Assembly (NCBI GenBank): GCA_036939975.1
Contig: JALLPB010000559.1
Coordinates: 1 to 14,681, forward strand
Direction: 5' to 3'
DNA length: 14,681 bases
DNA from: Cyclostephanos tholiformis
Lineage: Eukaryota; Bacillariophyta; Thalassiosirophyceae; Thalassiosirales; Thalassiosiraceae
Positions within the stretch are counted from its first letter, which is position 1; each line of letters starts with the position of its first letter. Of the stretch, positions 7,393 through 14,681 are shown in pieces. Position numbers and translations under genes: made by a program. The notes under the pieces were generated by a model that did no database searches, was not told the origin of the DNA, and was given only the letters and a program-made list of their open reading frames with translations.

Positions 7393-7921
7393 ATGGCTTG
7401 CGGAGGTATTACAGCAAATTATCAATTATTATCAATCAATGACACTGTAAGTGTAATGCCGGAGAACCATTCATTCCCTACGCTCGACATTAACATACAA
7501 TAATGTATTAATGTACAATACTTAATGACTCTTATACACCTTCCATGTGACAAAAATGGGGGAGACCCCCCCCTCTCCCACCACTTACATTAATGGCATT
7601 AATGCTGACATCTAAGTACGTACGTACTTTTTAATATTTAAGGATAACCACAACACACCTGCCAGAAAACGAAAGCGAAAATCTTCTACTCGCAATAACA
7701 ATGAACAGCTAGACGCAACCACAAACACAGGGAGAGCGCGTAAAAGTGCCAATTACAAGGCATAACAAGCATCGAATGTTCCTGGTCGCCCAAATTTCAT
7801 CTCTTTTCGAACCCTGACACCAAAACCCAAAACGCACTTCTCATCCAACTCAGACCAAGCACGAGACTGGCCTAGCCTCACGTACGAAGAAAGAGAAGAT
7901 GAACCAAAGAGGATACATTAA
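7393..7921 (+). pseudogene. Possible small two-exon gene or decayed exon
   Basis: An ATG at 7393 opens 18 codons and meets a good donor, ACT|GTAAGT (7447). An acceptor after a T-rich tract, TATTTAAG|GAT, lies at 7641-7642. Splicing out 196 bases (which contain the inverted G-rich hairpin and a 16-base palindrome at 7614-7629) joins the frame in phase to a basic stretch beginning DNHNTPARKRKRKSSTR and reaching TAA at 7763-7765, giving 58 residues. The same frame then stays open for another 51 codons to TAA 7919-7921, with protein-like composition (RPNFISFRTL, DWPSLTYEEREDE). So it is either a very small basic protein or a longer exon broken by one stop. The KRKRK stretch could be a nuclear localisation signal. 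I recognise no family. Confidence 0.3.
7555..7582. repeat. Third G-rich hairpin, inverted orientation
   Basis: TGGGGGAGACCCCCCCCTCTCCCACC is, on the minus strand, GGGAGAGGGGGGGTCTCCCCCA, matching the pair at 6911 and 6961. The preceding ACAAAAA and following TTACATT also resemble the flanks of the 6961 copy. Confidence 0.8.
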
Positions 7922-8460
7922 GAACACTACTCGGACTAGAAAATAGCATGTTGCATCCAGAGTTGACTCCGCAATGACTCCCACTGAAAGCACACGGGCC
8001 TGAGTGACGTTTGCAGATAATAGTGGGCGCTTAGAAGCTCTAGTAGCAAATAGCGATCTAAACTTACTTACTTACTTACCTACCTAGATTACTTACGTAA
8101 ATACGTAAACACCCCTTAAGCAGCTTCTGTGGCGCAGCCCCTATCGGCTTGTATTAAGGAAAGTTGCAGGAATTTTCACATCGTCGTCAGGTCGCGACGA
8201 AGGCTGTGGCGACGATGACGGTTGTCACTACCATACAACAACAAGGGCTACGCTACGCATCAATCAACCTTTCATTTTTGGCGTTGCTGGCCTCGAGAGA
8301 GAGCACCAGGACACGCGTGCGAAGAGCGTGGCGACGAACGGGAGGCGAGAGGAAAGGCACCTACGGGCGGGGCATCGTGACCCCGTCCATCGCGACGGCG
8401 GCACCATCCCTCGTGGACAACGGCGGCGACGAAATTGCCCGCCATTGTCCAACCCGATGA
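7922..8460. other. Intergenic region upstream of UTP21
   Basis: No convincing gene is visible. A TTAC/TTACC simple repeat runs from 8062 to about 8092, followed by the short inverted repeat TTACGTA-AA-TACGTAA (8093-8108). From about 8180 the sequence turns strongly GC-rich. The UTP21 promoter and leader should be here, but no TATA box stands out. The only ATG codons near the gene are at 8215 (in the UTP21 frame but stopped by TGA at 8458) and 8457. Confidence 0.6.
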
Positions 8461-11400
8461 TCCGATCATCGTGCTGGGCGGCTCCGCCGTCCCACCGGCC
8501 ACCGTGACGGCCCCAAACACCAGGCTCCCAAGGGGTGCCTAGAGGCACGCCCTTGCCTTCTCGACCCGGCCCCCGACGACGACGAAGACGACGACGCGGG
8601 ATCCTCGCGCCTGTTCCAGCCCCATCGCACGCTGGGACTGCTGACGTCCTCCCGCCCGCGAATGAGCGATAATCGTCGATCATCTCTCTTCTCGTCCAAC
8701 TTCGGCAAATTTCACCTCCAGGGACGAACACAGTCGTCGGACGAGTCCTTCCTCACCGTGCCCATCGGCGAACGCTTCCAGATATTGACGTTGTCGAAAT
8801 TGGTACCCGTGTTGGTGTCGAGGGCGCTCCCGCCAAGCGCCGCGCATCACCGTCGCCGTCGTCGTAGTAGTCGAGGGGGGGAGGGCTCGCACCGCTACGA
8901 GGGTGGCGACGAGGAGGAGGCGCACAAGGCGGTCTCGGATTCGTCCCTCTCCGTGACGGTCGCGACGCACGGACCCAGGGTCCTCGGCAGGGCCGTGTCG
9001 GTCACGCTGTTCTCGAGGACGCGGCCGATCGCGTGCCTTGACGCTTTCCCCTTCGCGCGTCGCGTGGATGCGAAGAAAAGGGGGACGTGGGGGATCGTGG
9101 ACGTCATCGACCTGGGGAGGCATCGCGTCGACATGAGGGGGGAGAAGGAGGGGAGGTCGGAGAACGCCCTGCTCTTCGCGATCGTCTGCGCGAGGGGAGA
9201 TTCTTCGGGCGCTCCTCGTCCTCGCGAGGACGGGGCAGGCGGAGGCAACGATGACGTACGGGGGGGAGGAGGGGAGGCCGACGACGACGTGCTAATCGTC
9301 GGAGAGGATTCGGAGGACGAGTCCTCCGTCGACGGACGCAAGGTCGACGAGGGTGCGGAGTCCGACCCCTCGGACGATGCGAGCGGGGACGACGACGACG
9401 ACGAGGGTAGCAGTAGCAGCGGCGGCAGCATGAAGTCGTTGGACGACGTGGAACGAATTCCTCCGGAGGACTGCTACGGGAGGGTCCTCATCGTCCAGGC
9501 CTCGCAAACCTCGTTGAAAATCATCAAGGTCATAGACTTGAGTGGCATCGGTTCGAACTTTGTTCCGTACGTGGGGTTGCATCCCGCGACGTACGTGAAC
9601 AAGATTTTATTGGGAGGACGGTCCGCCCGCGGCGTTGGCGGTGACGACGACGACGACGAGTCGACAACCTCCATTATACTTGTCAATGTGAGGTCGGGGA
9701 AGATGATCCATTCGTTCAAGTGTCTCTCTTCCGTACGAGGAAAGGATAAGGCACGACGTCAAGAGGAGGAGGATGAACGACAAAACTTCACGATAACCGC
9801 CATGTCGCAAAGTCCGGCAGTGGACACCATTGCCGTGGGCACGTCCCATGGATCCGTCCACTTGGTTAACTTGCTGCATGATTTGGAATTGTTCTCTCTC
9901 CGACACAAGCCCAAACGACATCACGGGAAGGCGCCGTCGATGGTCGACAACATTAATGCCGTATCGTCCATATCCTTCCGCACCGATGGCAACGCCACCC
10001 GTATGGGAGTTGCCCTCCTTGCCGTGGGGTGCGACGATGGCTCGGTATCTATTTGGGACCTGACCCCCGTCGAGGACGAGACTACGGGGATCGTACGACG
10101 GACGTTGCTGACTAAAATGGAGGGATCGCACCACGGCGGGATATGCAAGCTGGAGTATCTGCCGGGAGAGCCCCTCCTCCTGTTGACGGGCATGGCATCC
10201 AATTCGATATTGCTCCACGTTTTCGACGCTCCCGATCACTCCGGTCGTATCCTACGACAACGTCGGGGGCATATCTCCCCCCCACGAATTCTCCGATATT
10301 TACATCCAGGTTTGAGCGGGGGTGGGATCTTGGCGAACGCGGCCGACGGAACCGATGCATCCTCCTGTCAAATTCTAAGCTGCGGCGGGCCCGGGGATCT
10401 CTCGCTGCGTCTCTTCAGCACGGCACGTAGCAATTTGGACAAGGAATACAGCCAGGGGCCCGGATTGGAGAAGAAGGCCAGAAAGTTCGGCAAGGCGGGT
10501 CCCGAGGGACGCGCCGAGCTCCTCCTGCCCGAGGTTATAGCCCTGGCATCTAGCGAGGCCCGCAGTCGCGACTGGGGGGACCTTGTAACCATCCATCGCG
10601 ATCACGCCATGGCGTACGTGTGGAGCACGAGGCGCGGATCGCAGACGGGCATGCCCGTGTTGAGGCAGCCCCAGTGGAATAAAAGCGCGATGAAGGATCG
10701 ACCACCGCGGTCGGCGAGCGCCACGTCGTTGGCGATCTCGGCCTGCGGAAACTTTGCGCTGGTGGGCACCCTGGGTGGGGTGGTGTACAAGTACAACCTA
10801 CAGAGTGGACTCCCACGCGGATCGTTTCCCCGGGATGCCACGTCCTCACGGACGAGGAGGAGCGACAGCGCAAGAGGGGTCTCAAGTTCGCGGGTGATGT
10901 GGGTCGGACGATGCGCATGCTGGAGAAGAATGCCAACAAGGGCGGGACGATGCCGTCGGACGTAGACCAGGCGGAACGAGAAAGATTGAATTACTTGAAC
11001 GCCGAGGCGAAGAGGGCGGCAATGGTGGGAAGGGCATCGCACGACAACGCTGTTGTCGGGATTGCAATTGATTCGTTAAATAAGACCGTTGTAACTGCGG
11101 GCGCTGACTCGAAACTCGTGCTTTGGAATTTCGTTGCGCACATGCCGCACAAGAAGAGTCCAATGATGTTGCCGTCCTCGGCGACGAAGCTTACTCATGT
11201 TCGAGATTCGGACTTGGCTGCGATTGCGATGAGCGACTTCGGCGTGGTCGTGTTCGATTGCTCAACCTTGACGATAGTGCGTTATTTTGGTGGCAGCAGT
11301 ATAAGCTGTCACCGATGGACAGGAGGATGAGTCACACGTCGCCGATCTCAGACATGCAATTCGGGCCGGACGGTCGCAGGTTGTTCACGTCATCGTTCGA

Positions 11401-12607
11401 TGGAACGATCCGTGTTTGGGATGTCCCAACTGGGCTGTGTGTCGACTGGAGTGAGTCTCGTAATTGCATTTATTTCGTTTTAATCAGGAAAAAAGTTGGT
11501 GATAACTCTGTCTCCCCTTAACTTGATTTGCCTTTCGAAGTGACATTTTCGTCGCCCCCAACTTCATTGACCTTGAGCCCTACCGGTGAATTCTTAGCAA
11601 CATCGCACGTAGGTCGTCTGGGAATCAGCCTTTGGTGCGACAAATCATTCTTCCGCATGGTCCTTCTCGATGGAACTCCCAACCGACCCTCCAAAATGAA
11701 TGAACCCTGCCCAGTCGCGGAATGTGAACAAGAGGGAGCAAGTGATGTCATTAACCATGCTGGTCCGTACATTCTGGCTAAGAAACACGACTTGCGTTGT
11801 GATGATCCATGTGATGAAAATGAAATAAATGATGGGTTGCCTCCGCAAGCCAAGGAACATGGTCTTATCACACTGAGTGGCCTCCCTCCTGCTCACTGGA
11901 AGAACTTATTCCATCTTGAGCTTGTCAAAGAGCGAAACAAACCGACCGAAGCTCCCCAGAAGCCACCTCAGGCCCCTTTCTTTCTTCAATGGAGGAGTGG
12001 GCTTGAATCAGGCACTGCGGACACTTCCGTAGATAGCAAAAATATTAGTAAAGATTCTGCAGAAGGTTGGGATGCTGTATGGTCCGATGATGATGCAGAG
12101 GGCATGTCAGAGGCCGAAAACTCTGATGTCAACGAAATGGAATCCAGCCAGGAAAGCCCTAGTAATACAACTATGCTCAGCAAGCGAAGGAAGGTTGCGC
12201 ATGACAGGTCAAAGTTGGCATATCTCCTGCAAAAATGCTATAACGCAAAAGGAGTGTCATCAATGGGTGGACAGTATTCTGATATAACATCCTATTTGGC
12301 TAAGATGGGTCCGTCTTCCATTGATGTCGAAATATCTTCTCTCTGCTATGGAATGCATGACCTCGAGGAAGGTTTGAAACTTCTTCACATCGCATCAATG
12401 TGGCTGTTGGAGGCATGTGAGTCCCACCTAAGTTTCGAGGCAGTGAATGCGTACCTGCATCGCTTTTTGCATGTTCATGGCAATATAATTACCAGGATGG
12501 ACAGTATTTTACAGGAGGAGCATGAGTCACTAGAAGAACAGGACGGAGTTGATCCTCAAAGATTGACGCTGAAGGTCTTCGTTGAAACTATTACGCAACT
12601 GCAATGA
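8461..12607 (+). CDS. UTP21: UTP21 / WDR36, WD40 protein of the small-subunit processome (UtpB)
   Basis: UTP21 belongs to the UtpB subcomplex (with PWP2, UTP6, UTP12, UTP13, UTP18), which binds pre-rRNA in the nucleolus and is needed for 18S rRNA maturation. The conserved N-terminal block SRLFQPHRTLGLLTS is at about 8602-8646. WD40 blades follow through about 11640 (LAVGCDDGSVSIWDL; FGPDGRRLFTSSFDGTIRVWDV). The segment SGLPPAHWKNL...ERNKPTEAP (about 11875-11950) and the C-terminal Utp21 domain (about 12190-12604) clinch the identity. One intron (11451-11540) is present. Frame changes are needed near 10830 and 11285-11328, both equal to one missing base; probably another near 8500-8540. The start is unresolved: no ATG precedes the conserved block in frame, and the ATG at 8662 is too late. 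At roughly 1,350 residues it is longer than the about 940-950 of yeast and human proteins, owing to acidic low-complexity inserts. Confidence 0.9.
11451..11540 (+). other. UTP21 intron (90 bases)
   Basis: The donor is TGGA|GTGAGT and the acceptor TTTCGAAG|TGACA. Splicing rebuilds an ATG codon over the junction (phase 1) and joins CVDW to MTFSSPPTSLTL, which is how UTP21 proteins read at this point. Read-through hits TAA at 11519-11521. Confidence 0.9.
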
Positions 12608-12850
12608 AGCAAAAAGAGGCATCTAACAGGCTCCAAGGGAAAATGCAGCAGACCATTTGCTTACTACGTCACCTGTCCAGAATGGTCTGAGAAAAAGAAC
12701 AATGGCAGGATGTACTCAATATTATTAAAGGTGTTCCTGTTGCGATCACTTATGCACACAAACATCCCAGTAATTACTAACAATAGTGAAACGGCTTTGT
12801 TATTATGAGCCTGAGGTGCAAGAGTACAGTTCACAACCCAGTTATTGACG
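12608..12850. other. Region between convergent UTP21 and minus-strand fragment
   Basis: No gene is visible. UTP21 ends with TGA at 12605-12607. The first AATAAA on the plus strand is at 12886-12891, inside the opposing fragment, and may or may not act as a polyadenylation signal. Confidence 0.5.
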
Positions 12851-13219
12851 TTACTCTTCATTTTGCGCCAACGAAAGAGGACGTGAATAAATCTGAATTT
12901 CACATTTCACCCGTAAACCTCTAGAGAGATAATTGATGTATTTCTGAAACATCTTGTTTCCCAGCATCCACCTTTCAGGGATGGTAAAATTGTGTCGCTC
13001 TAGCCAAAAACCTTCATCTTCTATGGTCGCAACGGAGTAAGGATTGGATGTGTCATTGTCCTCATCAACGTCCTGGTCAGTACCTTGAATGAATTCAGCC
13101 GGAGCGATTATCCACGCAGTATGCTCTGCCTCGTTAATTATGTACACCGCAAACTGTTTAGCTGAATTGGCCCGCCTCTTCTCGTTTTCATCATGGGGTG
13201 GGATAAAAATGGAGGTTGC
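12851..13219 (-). pseudogene. Coding fragment of unknown protein, cut at a repeat boundary
   Basis: A minus-strand frame stays open from 13243 to a TAA at 12853-12851, about 130 codons. It reads as a genuine protein: SIFIPPHDENEKRRANSAK, then QFAVYIINEAEHTAWIIAP, an acidic stretch (DQDVDEDND), and a C-terminal part with WLERHNFTIPERWMLGNKMF. I recognise no family; the tail resembles a structured alpha/beta domain. There is no plausible ATG. The coding character ends at 13219, where the repeat unit begins, so the 5' part may have been removed by insertion or duplication of that unit. Alternatively the minus-strand AACAG at about 13222 is a splice acceptor and an earlier exon lies elsewhere. 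Confidence 0.45.
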
Positions 13220-13282
13220 TGTTAGACTACCTAAATACGGTACCTACGCTACGCCACATACTAGCTTAACCAACGGATGAAA

Positions 13283-13292
13283 TTGGCGGGAA
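13283..13292 (+). promoter_or_regulatory. E2F-type site TTGGCGGGAA
   Basis: TTGGCGGGAA (reverse complement TTCCCGCCAA) matches the classic E2F/DP core. It lies 146 bases upstream of the ATG at 13438 and is kept in the second copy at 14446-14455. It is followed by the 12-base palindrome GAATTTAAATTC (13290-13301). Use as an S-phase promoter element is an inference. Confidence 0.4.
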
Positions 13293-13311
13293 TTTAAATT
13301 CTTTCTTCGCA

Positions 13312-13334
13312 GGAAGGTTTTCACCTTCCACGTG
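13312..13334 (+). promoter_or_regulatory. Stem-loop and CACGTG box
   Basis: GGAAGGT-TTTC-ACCTTCC (13312-13329) forms a perfect 7-base stem with a 4-base loop. CACGTG (13329-13334), a core bound by bHLH or bZIP factors, follows at once. Both are conserved in copy 2. Confidence 0.45.
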
Positions 13335-13354
13335 TCACGAGCAAAAGCTCATAA

Positions 13355-13414
13355 ATAAGTAATCACCTATTCACACCAACTTCGGTTAGTCAATGTTTAG
13401 CAGTGATTACTTAT
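13355..13414. repeat. 12-base inverted repeat around the presumed transcription start
   Basis: ATAAGTAATCAC (13355-13366) is the exact reverse complement of GTGATTACTTAT (13403-13414), with 36 bases between. The right arm ends 23 bases before the ATG at 13438, and TATAAT (13421-13426) lies in the gap. If transcribed, the leader could fold. The same arrangement is in copy 2. Confidence 0.8.
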
Positions 13415-13437
13415 TCTTTTTATAATGAGCATTCAAG

Positions 13438-14388
13438 ATGAATAACAACAAGAAGTCGGATGCGTTTGAACCAAGCAAAAGCAGGTCAGGTCCGGCGGGG
13501 AAGACATTCCTTTCTTCGACGTTGAATCAAAGATCAAACAAAAAGCCGAAAGGCAAATCAAACAACCGTTACAAAGAGTCTACAATCAGCCGTGACTTGG
13601 AAGTTACTATTATTGCATCAAAACTACTTAAGCGAGAGCTAAGAGCCATGCTAAATCCCGAACGCAAAGTGCCAAAAGCCGAGAAAGAAGCAAGAGCCAA
13701 GAGCAAAAGCCAAATCCCGAAAGCCAAGAGCCGAAAGCCGAGAATGAGGCAAGAGCCAAGAGCCAAGCCAAAACTCGAAAACCAAAGAGAGCCGCGAGCC
13801 AAGAGCTGGAGAGCCGAGAACCGAGAGCCGAGAGCCAAAAGCCGAGCGCCGAGAGCAAAGAGCCAAAAGCCGAGAGCCAAGAGCCGAACGCCGAAAGCCG
13901 AAGAGAGCCGCGAGCCAAAAGCCGAGAGCCGAGAGTCGAGAGCCAAGCGCCGAAAGCTGAAGAGAGCCCCGAGCCGCGAGCCAAGAGCCGCGAGCCAAGA
14001 GCCAAGCGCTGAGAGCAAAGAGCCGAGCGCCGAAAGCCGAGAGCCAAGAGCCGAGCGCCGAAAGCCGAGCGCCGAAAGCCGAGCACCGAAAGTCGAGCAC
14101 CGAGAGCAAAGAGCCGAGCGCCGAGAGCCGATAGCCGACGAAAAGCCAACTCCAAGGGTGGCCAGCGCAACGCCAACTCCAAGGGTGGCCAACGCAACGC
14201 GAACTCCAAGGGTGCCAATAATAACTCGAACGGCAGATAAGCAACAACAATCAAACAAGTCAAATGAATGTAAAAGACCAGACAGAAGCAAGACGTCAGA
14301 ATTCGACGAAACCACAAAGATACTTAAGATGCACGGCAACAAGCTTCGAAGAACCAAACACCTAGGTGAAGCTACAAGGGTGTGTTAG
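13438..14388 (+). CDS. Basic low-complexity protein with heptad repeats, repeat-unit encoded
   Basis: An ATG-started frame of 316 residues. Residues 1-75 are non-repetitive (MNNNKKSDAFEPSKSRSGPA..., then STISRDLEVTIIASKLLKREL). About 80-232 are built from a degenerate heptad of the type EPRAKSR, rich in Arg, Lys, Glu, Ala, Ser and Pro, with a KRRKLKR cluster that could be a nuclear signal. Next comes a nine-residue repeat TPRVA(S/N)AT, then a charged tail. The stop is a TAG at 14386-14388 that belongs to the start of the next repeat copy. No domain is recognised; it would be a disordered nucleic-acid-binding type of protein if made. The repeat lacks stops in every frame, so the open antisense frames are artefacts and the length of this one is weak evidence. 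The promoter-like leader and the non-repetitive N-terminus argue for a gene. Confidence 0.45.
   Translation: MNNNKKSDAFEPSKSRSGPAGKTFLSSTLNQRSNKKPKGKSNNRYKESTISRDLEVTIIASKLLKRELRAMLNPERKVPKAEKEARAKSKSQIPKAKSRKPRMRQEPRAKPKLENQREPRAKSWRAENREPRAKSRAPRAKSQKPRAKSRTPKAEESREPKAESRESRAKRRKLKRAPSREPRAASQEPSAESKEPSAESREPRAERRKPSAESRAPKVEHREQRAERREPIADEKPTPRVASATPTPRVANATRTPRVPIITRTADKQQQSNKSNECKRPDRSKTSEFDETTKILKMHGNKLRRTKHLGEATRVC
13677..14134. repeat. Degenerate 7-base minisatellite, GAGCCRA
   Basis: Variants of GAGCCGA and GAGCCAA (also AAGCCGA, GCGCCGA) repeat across the middle of the 13438 frame. Seven is one more than a multiple of three, so every forward frame reads the same heptapeptide in rotation, and the antisense reads a hydrophobic SALGSRL-type heptad in all its frames. 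Confidence 0.9.
14146..14214. repeat. 27-base tandem repeat, two and a half copies
   Basis: CCAACTCCAAGGGTGGCCA(G/A)CGCAACG is at 14146-14172 and 14173-14199, followed by a partial copy (CGAACTCCAAGGGTG) from 14200. It encodes the nine-residue repeat PTPRVA(S/N)AT in frame. Confidence 0.9.
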
Positions 14389-14681
14389 ACTACCTAAATA
14401 CGGTAGCTACGCTACGCCACATACTAGCTTAACCAACGGATGAAATTGGCGGGAATTTAAATTCTTTCTTCGCAGGAAGGTTTTCACCTTCCACGTGTCA
14501 CGAGCAAAAGCTCATAAATAAGTAATCACCTATTCACACCAACTTCGGTTAGTCAATGTTTAGCAGTGATTACTTATTCTTTTTATAATGAGCATTCAAG
14601 ATGAATAACAACAAGAAGTCGGATGCGTTTGAACCAAGCAAAAGCAGGTCAGGTCCGGCGGGGAAGACATTCCTTTCTTCG
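14383..14681 (+). repeat. Long direct repeat, copy 2 (cut by window end)
   Basis: Matches 13220-13518 over all 299 bases with a single difference. Its first bases (TGTTAG) supply the stop codon of the preceding reading frame. The arrangement suits a tandem array of 1163-base units or the second terminal repeat of a small retroelement. Confidence 0.95.
14601..14681 (+). CDS. Start of a second copy of the basic heptad-repeat protein (partial)
   Basis: The first 27 codons are identical to those of the frame at 13438, with the same leader (E2F-type site at 14446, stem-loops). The frame runs off the window. Whether it goes on into another heptad-repeat region decides between a tandem gene array and a terminal repeat. 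Confidence 0.45.
   Translation, partial: MNNNKKSDAFEPSKSRSGPAGKTFLSS

Larger units (their letters stand above)
13220..13518 (+). repeat. Long direct repeat, copy 1
   Basis: This segment recurs at 14383-14681 at an offset of 1163 bases. The copies are identical except for one base (C at 13244, G at 14407, in CGGTACC versus CGGTAGC). It begins TGTTAGACTACC. It spans the promoter-like leader and the first 27 codons of the reading frame at 13438. The match continues to the window edge, so its true length is unknown. Confidence 0.95.

Noticed and set aside
7800..7830. tRNA-like TTCGAACC box
   Set aside because: No matching A-box, acceptor stem or cloverleaf could be built around it on either strand.
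8264..9431. Several minus-strand open frames opposite UTP21
   Set aside because: They come from the GC-rich coding strand, which has few stops in other frames; their sequence is Arg/Pro/Ser low complexity with no motif.
10838..10965. C-terminal end of the 8662-started frame as the true UTP21 end
   Set aside because: After about 10830 this frame turns into Arg/Ser noise, while another frame continues UTP21 (RKRGLKFAGDVGRTM, then WD40 blades).
13569..14357. Long antisense open frames with Leu/Ala/Gly/Ser-rich hydrophobic protein
   Set aside because: They are the reverse reading of the stop-free 7-base repeat (TCGGCTC gives SALGSRL in every frame); three overlapping frames show the same pattern.

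Overview
The window is nuclear DNA of a eukaryote, most likely a diatom or another stramenopile alga. The grounds are short GT-AG introns (83, 90 and 94 bases) that restore conserved protein motifs, one house-keeping nucleolar gene, and eukaryotic transposon families common in diatom genomes. The lineage is inferred from the look of the proteins and was not searched.

Layout. Positions 65-901 (+) hold the last part of a MULE (Mutator-like) transposase with a SWIM zinc finger and a zinc knuckle, broken by one in-frame TGA. Its 3' flank (1038-1266) carries a recurring GGTAAACAAAAA motif. Positions 5752-1581 (-) hold a large, partly decayed gene of a transposon that uses a retroviral-type integrase. 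Joining its exons over two introns gives one protein: serine/alanine-rich N-terminus, HHCC zinc module, DDE integrase core, acidic linker, Ulp1-type cysteine protease, small beta-rich region, CXC (tesmin/TSO1-like) cysteine domain, and a C-terminal exon I cannot assign. It has two in-frame stops and one frame shift. Upstream of its start (5987-6388) lies a cluster of twelve ATTATGCATAAT palindromes, some built into perfect hairpins.

Positions 6400-8460 are mostly non-coding: a TTTG microsatellite, three GGGGGGTCTCCCCCC hairpins, short duplications, and a possible small two-exon reading frame (7393-7921). Positions 8461-12607 (+) hold UTP21 (WDR36), a WD40 protein of the UtpB subcomplex of the small-subunit processome. 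It is complete except for an unresolved start and is interrupted by three frame shifts, all in the same direction, which looks more like missing bases in the assembly than like gene death.

Positions 12608-14681 hold a minus-strand coding fragment (12851-13219) that stops abruptly at the edge of a repeat, then a repeat unit of 1163 bases whose second copy begins at 14383 and runs off the window. Each unit carries a promoter-like leader (an E2F-type site, a CACGTG box, two stem-loops) and a long basic, low-complexity reading frame built from a 7-base repeat. The two transposon remnants and the repeat unit are mobile or repetitive DNA around one essential ribosome-biogenesis gene; no operon-like cooperation between the genes is expected or seen.
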